From: Diploptera punctata
Lineage: Eukaryota > Arthropoda > Insecta > Blattodea > Blaberidae
Reading direction: 5' to 3'
Length of the DNA stretch: 64,000 nt
Assembly: GCA_030220185.1 (NCBI GenBank)
Contig: JASPKZ010003438.1
Location: forward strand, 124,001 to 188,000
The position numbers and the translations under genes are program-made. The notes below the pieces were generated by a model, which did no database searches, was not told the DNA's origin, and saw only the letters and a list, made by a program, of their open reading frames with translations. The stretch's first letter is position 1. Each line of letters starts with the position of its first letter. Shown piece by piece: positions 53,080 to 63,194 of this stretch.

Positions 53080-53200
53080 CAAATTAATCAAGATTCATGT
53101 TTGACTGTAGAGCTGAGAAGAAAAATTATCATAAAATTTCTAAAAAAGCAGGAAAAAAAAAATTATGAAAGGATAGGAAGGCTGTATATTTGGATCATCT
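53080..53200 (+). repeat. Local duplicate of 51465-51590
   Basis: tcaagattcatgtttgactg, attatcataaaatttctaaa and ggataggaaggctgtatatt parallel 51475-51600. It suggests a diverged duplication of flanking DNA; a further match (taatcacacaactgaacaac) links 51655 with 55265. Confidence 0.55.
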
Positions 53201-54358
53201 TTCAAATCAATACACACAAAGACACTTGAAATGAACTATTATAAGAAAAATCACTATGAGATTTAATTTTTAAGATTTAAATTAGAATTCTTTACAACTC
53301 ACCTCACATCCAGTCTTCTAATTAAACTGGTTTCAAAACCTAGGTGGTTTCATCATCAGTAATTTCATGACTGATATTCTATCATCCAGGACAACTGATT
53401 CTTACTCCATTTGTCTGTTGGTGAACCGATGAACTTCCAAATGAAATCAGATTTCCCACGAATTTCAAAATTCATTAGATTTTCTTTCTTGTTTTTTTTA
53501 ATATCAATGTGGATTTTTTCCCAAACTGTAAGCTCTTTTGGTTTTTCTATTTGTTTGATTAAACCAGCCTTTTCAATTAGAGTTTTTTCAGACCAAGCAT
53601 GAGCACCTACTACTGATTTTTCCACTTCACCATTTTTGACATTTCTAAGATGCTCCTTCACCCTGGTTTTCAAATTTCTTTTCCTTTTATAAATTTGTGA
53701 CCATATCCATATTTAATCTGGTAAATTCATGATTCATTTTCTTCTTCAATTTTGTCATTTTCGTTAGTTAATTATGTTATTAATTCTTCGGTGCCAATCT
53801 TATGATACATTTTTTTTTAAATATTTTAAACTTGTGGTGCTTCAATGGATAAGTGAATTTCCAGAATTGTATGTTTTTTCTGTTTATTTTATGTGTGCTT
53901 CATTAATTAATTGTCTTTTAAACTAATTTATTCTAAATAAAAACTAATTTATTTTAAATAAATAAATTTAAAAGACAAAAATTAATTAATGAAAGTACAC
54001 TTATAAAATAAAAAGAAGAAAACATAAAATTCAAGAATTTTCACTAACCATGAACTGAAGCACCACAAGTTAAAAAAAAAAATTAAAAAGTTTAACATAA
54101 GATTGGTACCGAAGAATGAATATAGTCTCAACATGATAATTAAAACTAACAAAAACGACAAAATTGAAGAAGAAAACAAATAGGAAATTTACCAGATTAA
54201 AAGCAGGGATGGTGACAAAATTTATAAAGGGAAAACAAAAAGAAATTTGGAAACTAGGGTGAAAGAACATCTTAGGAACGTCAAAAATGTTGAAGTGGAA
54301 AAGTCAGAAATAGCTGCTCATGCTTGATCTGAAAAACATTTAATTGAAAGAAAGGTTA

Positions 54359-54604
54359 TATTTAAATTAATATTGGGAAGTAAACATTATGAGGTTATAT
54401 CATTAATAGTGAGTGGAGAACCTATTTTTAACAACTCACCTCATATAATTTCAAATTTCTTTGATACCGGCAGTTTCAGTCAATATATTGTCCCTCTTGG
54501 AAGCCATGACTGAAGAGGGACAAGATATTGTCTGAAACTGCCAGTATCAAAGAAATTTGAAATTATATGAGGTGAGTCATTAAAAATATGTTCTCCACTC
54601 ACTA
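54359..54604 (-). mobile_element. Fold-back PLE nested in a PLE, 14-bp TSD
   Basis: Flanked by tgaaagaaaggtta (54345-54358, 54605-54618). The left tail attgggaagtaaacattatg is the complement of the PLE end. Arms gtgagtggagaacc... and complement, loop ggaagccatgactg. Confidence 0.9.
54505..54550 (+). ncRNA. Hammerhead motif, stem III ACTGCCAGT
   Basis: C3 at 54510: CTGAAGA, extra G, stem II GGACAA/TTGTCT (loop gata), GAAA, stem III ACTG-C-CAGT, H17 = A54546. Stem I TGA/TCA. Confidence 0.75.
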
Positions 54605-54995
54605 TGAAAGAAAGGTTAGTTTAATCAAACAGATAGAAAAATCGAGAGAATTCACAGCCTGAAAAAAAAATAAAAATAAAAAAACAAGAAAGAAAAACTG
54701 TTGAATTTTGAAATTACTAGGGAATTTGATTTGATTCAGAGGTTCATCAGTCCACCAACAATGGAGTAAGAAACAGTTCTCCTGGACGACACAACATCTG
54801 TCCTGAAATTACTGATGAAACCGCCTAGTTTTGAAACCAGTTTAATTAGAAGACTGGATATGAGGTGAGGAGTAAAGAATTTTAATTCAAATATTATATA
54901 TTTAATTAATGTTGGGAAGTAAACATTATGAGGTATAATCATTAAAATTCATCGGAGAACATATTGTTTAAACAACTCACCTCATAGGATTCATG

Positions 54996-55046
54996 CTTCC
55001 ATGATATCGCGATTTCAAACATAGTCATGTTCATCGTCAGCCATAA
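54996..55046 (-). ncRNA. Hammerhead ribozyme motif, minus arm
   Basis: Mirror of the plus-arm motif: CTGACGA, T, stem II GAACAT/ATGTTT, GAAA, ATCGCGAT, A, TCATGG. The core is intact. Confidence 0.8.
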
Positions 55047-55053
55047 GCCGGAG

Positions 55054-55101
55054 TTATGGCTGACGATGAACATGACTATGTTTGAAATCGCGATATCATG
55101 G
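55054..55101 (+). ncRNA. Hammerhead ribozyme motif, plus arm
   Basis: C3 at 55060. Stem I TTATGG/TCATGG, CTGACGA, extra T, stem II GAACAT/ATGTTT, GAAA 55084-55087, ATCGCGAT, H17 = A55095. Same family as 14283-14330. Confidence 0.85.
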
Positions 55102-55174
55102 AAGCATGAACCCTATGAGGTGAGTTGTTTAAACAATATGTTCTCCGATGAATTTTAACAAATATTATATATTG

Positions 55175-55800
55175 ACTTTTTTTGTACTCAATTTATAAAT
55201 TTTTGCATAAATTTGGTTAACTTTTATTCCACTGATTTGAATGATGATGCAATTCCATTAGTGTCTTTTAATCACACAACTGAACAACCAAATAAAACAT
55301 GAAAATCATAAACAGACCAACTTTTATTGAAGACTCAATAAAATGTATGACTTTATAAATATAAAAGTCCTACCATTGCTTAAAATGTAACTTTTCTCAG
55401 CCTACATATTTGTCATTTTTTCATTTCATGACATAATTATATATTATTACTTATAAAGAAAAAACTTTCAACATCAAATTAAAAAAAAAAGCATACTCAT
55501 TAAAAATAACAAATCACAATAAAAGTACAAAATACACTAACAAAAACATAATGCAAGAAAAAACAGTGCAGTTTATTCCCCACAGACAGTTTGAAACTCT
55601 TGGTATATTACACAGAACATATACGTTTGCTGCTAAGCCAGAAGCGCTAGTCAATTTTCACATCAAAATGTAATTACTAATTTATTACGGTATGAGCTAT
55701 CCTATATATTGGTATTGATTTAGTTCAATGGGTATGGGGTAGATTCGTATGGTATTTACAGGGGGCAATAGGAAGAGAAAAGAGGTAAATATTAACCCAT
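55175..55800. other. No recognised features
   Basis: AT-rich, apart from a short match to 51655-51690 (taatcacacaactgaacaac). Confidence 0.4.
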
Positions 55801-55920
55801 TATTTATATACATTTTTATCACTCACTTCATATTCTTCTGAAGAATATCGAGCGAGTGATAAAAGTCTACCTAAATAAATAATACCTCATAGTGTGAATT
55901 TCTAAAAAAGTAATTTATCC
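55800..55920 (+). mobile_element. Miniature fold-back PLE
   Basis: tttttatcactcacttcata and the complement gagcgagtgataaaa around gaagaatat; right tail tacctcatagtgtgaatttc. All that is left is the terminal hairpin. Confidence 0.7.
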
Positions 55921-55984
55921 AATTATATTTGAAAACAAAAATATACTTAAGTTTTATTTTAGAAAGAAACAATTTTAAAACCTG

Positions 55985-56029
55985 GTTGAGTGACAGACAA
56001 GGCCTTAACTCTACCAGGTAAAATAAAGC

Positions 56030-56060
<31 letters not shown>
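55985..56060 (+). repeat. Retroelement tail with (TTA)n
   Basis: ggccttaactctaccaggta aaataaagc followed by about nine ATT units (56032-56060). Looks like the 3' end of a 5'-truncated LINE/SINE. Confidence 0.6.
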
Positions 56061-56064
<4 letters not shown>

Positions 56065-56099
56065 CTAAAATAAAATGAAACTATATTGAATTCTGGAAA

Positions 56100-56370
56100 A
56101 TGTTAATTTAAGGTATAACATAAAAAGAAAAATATACTCAGACTGGGGTTTGAACCCAGGACCTTCAGCTTTGTAAGCTAATGCTCTACTGTTTGAGCTA
56201 TCCTAAGCATTCCAATCTAAATGTAAAAATTTCTCTTATACATTTTTAATTCCTGAGAGCGCCAAATGCTACAAACCATTGCTTGATCATGCAAATGACG
56301 GCTTCTTATTTAAGAAGACTTTTATTGGGAATTTTAACATTATTTCATAAAGCCAGTAACTTTACAATAA
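56100..56370 (-). repeat. SINE-3 copy
   Basis: tRNA-like complement at 56145-56215 (gtttgaacccaggaccttca; ctgtttgagctatcctaagc), body atgacggcttcttatttaag. Confidence 0.75.
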
Positions 56371-56655
56371 GCATATTCACTTGGGTTCAGGTATAAAGAC
56401 TATCTGCTCTTAAAGTGATCCTCATCAAAACAAACCATGTGACCTGCTCGCTTTTCATTGGTTATGAACACCGACATACGATGTACAAGCAATAAGTACA
56501 CAAAAAACTAGTTCCCTTCATAAAAATAAAAATATGTCCTCTGAATATACTTGTTATTCTTCGTGAATGAAAATAATAATAATACAAAACATAGAAAATA
56601 TTCTAAAATATATCTAATCAATAATTACAACTTAAAATAGTTTATTACATATGGA

Positions 56656-56981
56656 ATAGTCCACCGCTGTGGTCTCGAGGTAGCGTGCTGCTTGTCAAGC
56701 AGCGGGCCTGGGTTCGATCCCCGGTCAGGGCAGTTTTTCTGGGTGAGGTTTTTATCGGGGTTTTTCCTTGCCTGTAAGACAAATGTCAGGAAAACTTTAA
56801 GGCCCAAACGGTCCCCGAAATCATATGGCCATCATCATCATCCTTACCAACATCCTTCACCGGTGTGGAAAGCAACGGGAAGCTACCACATCTACAATTC
56901 CCTAGTAAAGCTGCAAGCATAGCATGAAAATGCTATGATTGCAGTGAAGGACCTGCCTTTGGGCAGAATTACTATGGATGA
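56656..56981 (+). repeat. SINE-1 full copy with TSD
   Basis: acatatgga at 56647-56655 and 56982-56990. Head ctgtggtctcgaggtagcgt, tgtcaagcagcgggcctggg, ttcgatccccggtcagggca. Full body. Confidence 0.9.
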
Positions 56982-56984
56982 ACA

Positions 56985-57300
56985 TATGGATAATGCATTT
57001 GAGTCATGCTACAGTCGATTCTGATGCAACAAAATGGCAAAATGTTGTATCACCACCTAAATTTTTAAAACACAAGTCTGGCAAATCTTTGAGTAGTGGT
57101 CAAAAAACAGTTCTTTTAAATATATTTCACAACTACAGTGAAAAATCTCACCAGCTTTCTTGTAATCTACCCCATTCAACGACGATCACATGTCATATAT
57201 ACTTTACACGTGCTCTCTGTCAATGTGATAGTAATTGTGGCGCAAATGGCAGAAGGACAAAATTGGCATTTATGTTACGATCACTCTAAGAGCGGATAAG
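56985..57300 (+). pseudogene. Possible transposase-like fragment
   Basis: An open frame containing DATKWQNVVSPPKFLKHKSG, KSLSSGQKTVLLNIFHNYSE. The GK-LSSG-K--VLN pattern recalls N-terminal HTH regions of some insect transposon proteins. Low certainty. No catalytic part. Confidence 0.3.
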
Positions 57301-57549
57301 GTATAGATAGTATACTTTAGCAATTAAAATTTTAAAATTTAGCATTTTAAAATCAAAATTTTGCATTTTATAGCAGTGAGAAAGTTTAAAAAGCTATCAA
57401 AACACATATTATTTAAATATTGAATGTTTATCTTACAAGTTACACATTTTTTGGTTTTATGTTAATACCTTTTATATGCTTCTCTTATAGGTCTCTTTTT
57501 TCCAAAGTCAATCTCTTATTACACAACTTTCCCACTTTAATATCTGAAT

Positions 57550-57770
57550 CACTTATGAAAATATAATAGGAAGTAACATTATGAGGTTCTGCTTAATAAA
57601 TAATTTTGGTCTGCTTTCATCTTACCTCATAATCCGTTGTTTCTTATAAGACACGTTTCAAAGGTCTGCACTAACTGACGATGAAGCTAAGAAACTTTGA
57701 AACATGTCTTAATAGAAACAACGAATTATGAGATAAGATGAATGCAGAGCAAACTTATTTAATATTTATG
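57550..57770 (-). mobile_element. Fold-back PLE
   Basis: The left tail taggaagtaacattatgagg is the complement of cctcataatgttacttccta. Arms tgctttcatcttacctcata and tatgagataagatgaatgca; hammerhead remnants (CTGACGATGAAGC ... CTTTGAAACATGTCTT). Target repeat not clear. Confidence 0.75.
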
Positions 57771-57895
57771 GGAGTCAATGTCCAATCACAGTCGTGTTTC
57801 GCCTAGAATTTACCAACTAAAGTTTATCATAATAAAGAAAGCACCTACTTTTTAACATTCTGAATAGGTCACAGCATTATTTTGCAGTGATAATA
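57770..57895 (+). repeat. Repeat D copy
   Basis: gggagtcaatgtccaatcac, agtcgtgtttcgcctagaat, accaactaaagtttatcata and cattattttgcagtg match the complement of 14870-15030. Confidence 0.7.
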
Positions 57896-58184
57896 TGTTC
57901 TCCACTCACTACTAATTTAAATCACTGTTGTCATTTTTATAGCAGTGCTAGCAGATTATACAATAGTGAAGGTTCTAATTTACCTGGTCCCACCAAGTGA
58001 CAGTCTTGCAATTTGCTTAGCTGTGGCTGTTACTCACTTTATAAAGTGGTTTCATATGATACAGTTGGTTTAATCATGTGCTCTGCACGTGTGTTGGTTC
58101 TATGTTGTTTTAATGCCACTTACATTAAGTGAACATGTGCATTTACAAAATGTACATAAAATACATAGACAATAATTCTGGACA

Positions 58185-59105
58185 AGTTATATTTGAAAAG
58201 AAAAATATACACCTAGACTGGGGTTTGAACCCAGGACCTTTGACTTTCTATGTCAATGCTCTTCCATCTGAGCCACCTAGGCCTCCAATCTAAACGCGTA
58301 TTTTTCTCTTACATATAGTTAATTCCCTAACCCCAAATGCTACGAGCCGTTGCTATGACTTTTGCAAATGGCAGGTTCTTTATTAAGAAGACTTTTTATT
58401 GGGAATTTAAACATTACTTATAAAGCCAGTAGTGCTTCTTTCAATGTTAATATTATTCGTTTTTTTTAAACATCTTAATGATGGACAAATTATATTTGAA
58501 AAGAAAAATATACGCCTAGACTGGGGTTTGAACCCAGGACCTTTGACTTTCTATATCAATGCTCTTCCATCTGAGCCACCTAGGCCTCCAATCTAAACGC
58601 GTATTTTCCTCTTACACATAGTTAATTCCCTAACCCCAAATGCTACGAGCTGTTGCTACGATTTTTGCAAATGGCGGCTTCTTTATTAAGAAGACTTTTT
58701 ATTGGGAATTTACTTATAAAGCCAGTAGTGCTTCTTTCAATGTTAATATTATTAGTTTTTTAAACATCTTAATGATGGACAAATTATATTTGAAAAGAAA
58801 AATATAGCCTAGACTGGGGTTTGAAGCCAGGACCTTTGACTTTCTATGTCAATGTTCTTCCAAAAAAGTCTTCTTAATAAAGAAGCTGCCATTTGCAAAA
58901 ATCGTAGCAATGGCTCGTAGCATTTGGGGTTAGGGAATTAACTATGTGTAACAGAAAAATATGCGTTTAGATTGGAGGCCTAGGTGGCTCAGACGGAAGA
59001 GCATTGACATAGACAGTCAAAGGTCCTGGGTTCAAACCCCAGTCTAGGCGTATATTTTTCTTTTCAAATATAATTTGTCCATCATTAAGATGTTAAAAAA
59101 GCAAA
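58185..59105. repeat. Cluster of SINE-3 copies
   Basis: Minus-strand copies at 58185-58465 and 58490-58770, then a head-to-head pair (58785-58860 minus, 58862-59105 plus). The first two are near-tandem, about 300 bp apart and very similar. The plus copy reads aggtggctcagacggaagag and gggttcaaaccccagtc in its tRNA-like part. Confidence 0.8.
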
Positions 59106-59693
59106 AAATATTAACATTAAAAAAAACTGGAATTTCCAAATAGTCCCATGCCTATTACCAATACAATAAGAAGTTTATGTGAACGGTACCACATACAGAA
59201 GTGCCCAAAGAACACAAAAACACTGAACGAATATAGCAAAGATTAAATATAATCAATGCCCACTCGGGCGAACCTTTTACTTATTATTATAGGAAGTTTA
59301 GCCAAAAAATTCAAACAGACAGATTCAGTAAATTATTATAAAAGAAGGGGAAAAGTCCTCACAGAAGAAAAATTAGATTAGATAGAAAGAGACTAGAACA
59401 CACCCAGCAAAAAATCTCTTAGACAATTGGCATAGGAAACATGAGAAAGTTACAGCTCCACTCGTCCGGCAACAAAATTACTGTATTTAAAGCCATTCAG
59501 AATTCTGGTTGTTCAAAAATTAAAAGAACAATATCCCAATATTGTGAGCTGGGCAAGTACAAATTTCTTTCTATAATTGAGTTGGATAAAATGTTTTTAA
59601 TCATTTTTACAATGGGAGGAAACACTATGAGGTATTTATATTAATAAACGAGTTGGAGAAAATGTTTAAACATCTCACCCCACAAAGTTGCGT

Positions 59694-59746
59694 GTCTTCA
59701 CGATACCGGTTTCAAAAGTATAATATTACTTCCATCTTCAGTCAAA
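59694..59746 (-). ncRNA. Hammerhead motif, minus arm, ACCGGT
   Basis: CTGAAGA, T, stem II GGAAGTA/TATACTTTT-type, GAAA, ACCGGT, A, TCGTG; mirror of the plus arm. Confidence 0.75.
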
Positions 59747-59756
59747 CTCAGTTGGA

Positions 59757-59808
59757 ATTTGACTGAAGATGGAAGTAATACTATACTTTTGAAACCGGTA
59801 TCGTGAAG
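59757..59808 (+). ncRNA. Hammerhead motif, plus arm, ACCGGT
   Basis: C3 at 59763. Stem I TTGA/TCG(T), CTGAAGA, T, stem II GGAAGTA/TACTTTT (two G-U), GAAA, palindrome ACCGGT, H17 = A. The core is intact. Confidence 0.8.
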
Positions 59809-59879
59809 ACACGCAACTTTGTGGGGTGAGATGTTTAAACATTTTCTCCAACACATTTATTAATAATGGATAAAATGTT

Positions 59880-60108
59880 CTTATATCTCACCTCATAAAG
59901 TTAATCTCCAAGTGCATAAAATTGGTATCAGATAGCAGTTCGGAAGATGGTGGAAACGGAAAAATTTCAATACGAGTTTGACTGAAGATGAAACCAGTAT
60001 ATGAAAACATGGAACTTTATGAAGTGAGATGTAAAAACATTTTATCAAACTTAATTATAAATTTCTGTACAAAATTTCTTATTTTAGGAATCAACACTGT
60101 AAGGTATT
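59880..60108 (-). mobile_element. PLE 3'-end remnants
   Basis: tatctcacctcataaagtta (59884) and aactttatgaagtgagatgt (60012) are inverted arms; aggaatcaacactgtaaggt (60088) resembles the complement of a PLE tail. Heavily decayed. Confidence 0.55.
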
Positions 60109-60338
60109 AAAAATAATGTTGGGAAGTAAACATTATGAGGTTATATCATTAATAGTGAGTGGAGAACATATTTTTTATAACTCACCTCATACAATTTCAA
60201 ATTTATTTGATTTAAGACAATTGGTTTCGAATTAATTTTTCATTAATTTTCATTCGAAACCAATGGTCTTAAATCAAATAAATTTGAAACTGTATGAGGT
60301 GAGTTATTAAAAATATGTTCTCCACTCACTATTAACTA
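60109..60338 (-). mobile_element. Fold-back PLE with 8-bp TSD
   Basis: taaggtat at 60101-60108 and 60339-60346. The left tail aatgttgggaagtaaacatt is the complement of the PLE end. Arms gtgagtggagaacat... and complement; the loop has lost the hammerhead core (gacaattggtttcgaattaa). Confidence 0.85.
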
Positions 60339-60346
60339 TAAGGTAT

Positions 60347-60830
60347 ATTTATTTACAAAATGTGAAGAATGTGATAAAGTCTACATAGGGAAAACAAAGA
60401 GAAATTTGAAAACTAGAGTAAAAGAGCATCTCAGGAGTGTTAAGAAGGGGGAAGTGAAAAAGTGTGCATTGGCAGCCCATGCATGGTCAGAAAAAAGATC
60501 TTATCGAAAGAAAGGCTAAATTATTAAAACAAATAGAAAAATTCAAAGAACTGACTGTTAGGGAAAAAAAATTAAAACAAATAGAAAAATTCAAAGAACT
60601 GACTGTTAGGGAAAAAAATTATATTAAAAAACCAAAAGGAGAAATTAATGAATTTTGAAATTTCTGCAGAAAATTACTGATTTTGAAGTTTTTCAGTCTA
60701 CCAACAGAGGGAGCAAAAGACGACAAAACAATGGTCGTGGAAATACTGGTAATGGAGAAGAAGATAGTTCTGAAACTAGTTTAAGAACAAGAAGAAGAAT
60801 ATGAGGTGAGTGATAAAACTGTACATAAAT
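60347..60830 (+). pseudogene. PLE GIY-YIG and C-terminus with internal duplication
   Basis: KCEECDKVYIGKTKRNLKTR-like codons (60358-60420), VKEHLRSVKKGEVKKC, then after a shift LIERKAKLLKQIEKFKELTV. A 48-bp segment (attaaaacaaatagaaaaat tcaaagaactgac...) is tandemly duplicated at 60523 and 60571, keeping the frame. It ends in gttctgaaactagtttaaga, a hammerhead remnant with stem III ACTAGT but no CTGANGA. Tail atgaggtgagtgataa. Confidence 0.75.
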
Positions 60831-60844
60831 TCTATACTAAAATA

Positions 60845-61290
60845 TATTTGAAGAGGAAAATTATACATTTAGACTGGGGTTTGAACCCAGGACTTCTGGC
60901 ATTCTAGGCCAATGTTCTTTGACTGAGCTACCTGAGAAACTAAATGCAAATTTTTCTCTTATACACTGTTAATTCCCGATCGCCAAATGCTATGAGCATT
61001 TGCTCGATCACATAAATGGCAACTTCTTGTTTAAGAAGACATTTATTCTTCTTCTTCCTTCCAAGTATTAGGCCAAGTCCTGTTATGATCCTATAGAAAA
61101 TTTTCCCTCCACCTTTTCATAGGACAGCCCAGAGATCTTCGTCCTCTTGGTATATAATTATAAACAGCTTTGGGGATTTGAACTCATTCTTTCAAGATGG
61201 TGTTTCCAATTTATTGGGAATTTAAACACTGCTTAATAAAGCCGGTAGAGCTTCTTTTGATGTTTTTATTATTAATTTAACACTTCTCAC
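60845..61290 (-). repeat. SINE-3 copy with LINE insert
   Basis: tRNA-like complement 60880-60945; body aaatggcaacttcttgttta; after the LINE piece the end continues ttattgggaatttaaacact to gaataataaaaacatc-type tail. Confidence 0.75.
61040..61212 (-). mobile_element. LINE 3' end in SINE-3
   Basis: ttcttcttcttccttccaag, tattaggccaagtcctgtta and the complement of [20 protein letters not shown] codons. Same LINE as 3452-3634. Short flanking repeat tttatt. Confidence 0.75.
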
Positions 61291-61299
61291 TGAAGGATA

Positions 61300-61400
61300 A
61301 ATATATTTCAAGAGAAAAATTATACGCTCAGACTGGGGTTTTAACCCAGGACCTTTGGCTTTCTTGCCCAATGCTCTACCACTGAGCTACCTGATTCAAT
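61300..61400 (-). repeat. SINE-3 tRNA-like part
   Basis: gactggggttttaacccagg, acctttggctttcttgccca, tgctctaccactgagctacc: the complement of a tRNA-like head, 3' truncated. Confidence 0.7.
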
Positions 61401-62020
61401 GATGGGGGGAAAAAGGTTCTTTAACCCTCTGCACGCCACTGATAAAAATCTTGTGTCAGAGATTTAAATCATATCTGCCGATGTGATCAGCTTTGCAAGT
61501 AGTGTAAGTATATTGTCTGGCAGGTAATGGACAGAAGCGTCACAGCCGATCTAATCAGCTCACGGCATCTAAAGGGACTAAAGTTAGACCAAATTAATTA
61601 TTTTTATTACTATTATATAGGATGATTTAATATAAGTGCATAAAAATAAAGAGGACTTGGGTAATGCTCTACTCAACAATCTGAGATAGGGAACCCAGGG
61701 TCTTGAACACCAACTTATGGAGAAGTGAAATTCAATGTGTCTATCACATTTCTGTTCACCATCATTGTTTTCTGGCACATTTTTATCAAATCTCCAAATA
61801 TTTTGAAACCCTATTTCGCCACAAAGTCATGTTAGGGTTGTAGCTTACTATAACAATATTATACTCTACATTGTAAAACAAAATTATTATCTTAATGGTT
61901 TTGAATGAGTGTTATGAATTACATAAATTGTCTGTAAGAGTATTAGAAAAATTCTACATATTGTTATGAATGTGTGTTATGAATTTCATAAAATGTTTAT
62001 AATAATTTTGGATCTTAAAA
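61400..62020. other. No recognised features
   Basis: AT-rich with a small local repeat (attgttatgaatgtgtgtta / ttttgaatgagtgttatgaa near 61900-61985). No coding frame of note. Confidence 0.4.
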
Positions 62021-62024
62021 ATCA

Positions 62025-63020
62025 CACATTGAGGCAGGAGCCTCATCATCATTTAAAAGTAAGTTTAACCAGAATCATTGTCTTTCGAATATAGGACAAT
62101 CAAATAAAACATGTTTTACAGATTGTATTGATTCTTGACATTTACAATTATGATCACTCCTCCTGGCACGACAGGCCTACAAGGCCCTTAGCCTACCAGC
62201 CGGCTGCTGGCCTCACATCCACATGTGTTAATCACAGAGGTAGATGATAATCAGCCAGTGTAGGGGTGACGTAGTCAAGCATGTCGAGTCCCTCAGCCGT
62301 TATAGCTGGTTTTCTCAACCTGGAGCCGCTACTTATTGTAGCTACCCAAATGCCTCACGATGCTGGGTGGGCACCGGTCCCATACTGGCCGAAATACCAT
62401 GAGAAAATTTCTTCCCCCATGGAGACTCGAACCAGCGCAAGTCCCGTAGCTCTGCGCCAAGGCTTCCTGCCTTAACCACTCGGCTATGGCACGGGACAAT
62501 TATGATCACTGCCTGGGTTAATATTAAATCTCCTAAAATAACTTCCAAATTTTCCATGGCCAGTCATAAATTGTGTTAAGATGAAATTTGGAATAAAATG
62601 TTTTGCATTTAGCCTATGCTGTACTGTAGGAAAGAGCTCTTTAGTCAAAGCGCTATTTGTACTCCTTATCCAATGTTCATTCCAATCAGTGATGATATAG
62701 TCCAACAGTTTCTTTTTAACATAGGATATTGGACACTTTGAAAATGAATAATGAAGCTCGGAAGATGCTGTGGATTTAGCTAGTTGATCAGCACGTTCAT
62801 TTCCCACAGTTCCCTGGTGCCCTCGTATCCAAGACAGGCACAGGTGTTTTCTCTAATTTTTTGTGTTATTTCTAATTTCTGGCATATTTATAGTAATGTT
62901 TTGTTTGTTACTTGTCCCTTCTTATTTACAGCTACATATACGTTTACATTTACATTCTTTACAAGTACCATCACTGACATTACCATGTTGTATGTAATTG
63001 TTTATACAGGGAATCCATTT
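62025..63020 (-). mobile_element. LINE ORF2 RNase H region split by a SINE
   Basis: On the minus strand: WIRGHQGTVGNERADQLAKS (62830-62770), ISYVKKKLLDYIITDWNEHW, LFPTVQHRLNAKHFIPNFIL, TQFMTGHGKFGSYFRRFNIN, GSDHNC, then beyond the SINE CQESIQSVKHVLFDCPIFER. The WxxGHxGxxGNExAD motif is the end of the RNase H domain; the C-terminal zinc-like CxxC...H...C follows. 5' part decayed, one stop near the end. Confidence 0.85.
62159..62495 (-). repeat. SINE-4 with perfect 15-bp TSD
   Basis: Flanked by acaattatgatcact (62144-62158, 62496-62510). On the minus strand it starts cccgtgccatagccgagtgg ttaaggc (A box), with gcgctggttcgagtctccat (B box), and ends ccttgtaggcctgtcgtgcc. 337 bp; the cleanest copy of the family. 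Confidence 0.95.
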
Positions 63021-63194
63021 TAAGTGGAAACCTTTTTACAGCATTGAAGCAGCTCTCACTTTCCCCGATATTGTGCTGGTACTGGCAGGGAGCGTGTTCC
63101 ATTACTACCAGCAAATGAAGACAGTTAGAAACTACAAAATACAAATGACTCAACTAATTTAGATTATTATAAAATAGGCCTACACATAGAGGCT

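Larger units (their letters stand above)
53235..54890. mobile_element. Long head-to-head PLE pair
   Basis: The minus arm 53935-53235 and plus arm 53940-54890 are inverted copies of one PLE 3' region centred near 53945. The minus arm frame (53673-53365) reads [59 protein letters not shown]. The plus arm repeats it with many changes and holds a nested fold-back (54359-54604). The tail is at the left (complement of atgaggtgagttg ... cctcac-like). Confidence 0.8.
54903..55158 (-). mobile_element. Near-perfect fold-back PLE, 15-bp TSD
   Basis: Flanked by caaatattatatatt (54888-54902, 55159-55173). The left tail aatgttgggaagtaaacatt is the complement of the PLE end. Arms of about 105 bp with a loop of a few bases at 55046; both arms contain an intact hammerhead. 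Confidence 0.95.
59596..59866 (-). mobile_element. Near-perfect fold-back PLE, 13-bp TSD
   Basis: Flanked by tggataaaatgtt (59583-59595, 59867-59879). The left tail ggaaacactatgaggtattt is the complement of the PLE end. Arms of about 105 bp around ctcagttgga (59748). Terminal stem strand GTGGGG instead of ATGAGG. Confidence 0.95.
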
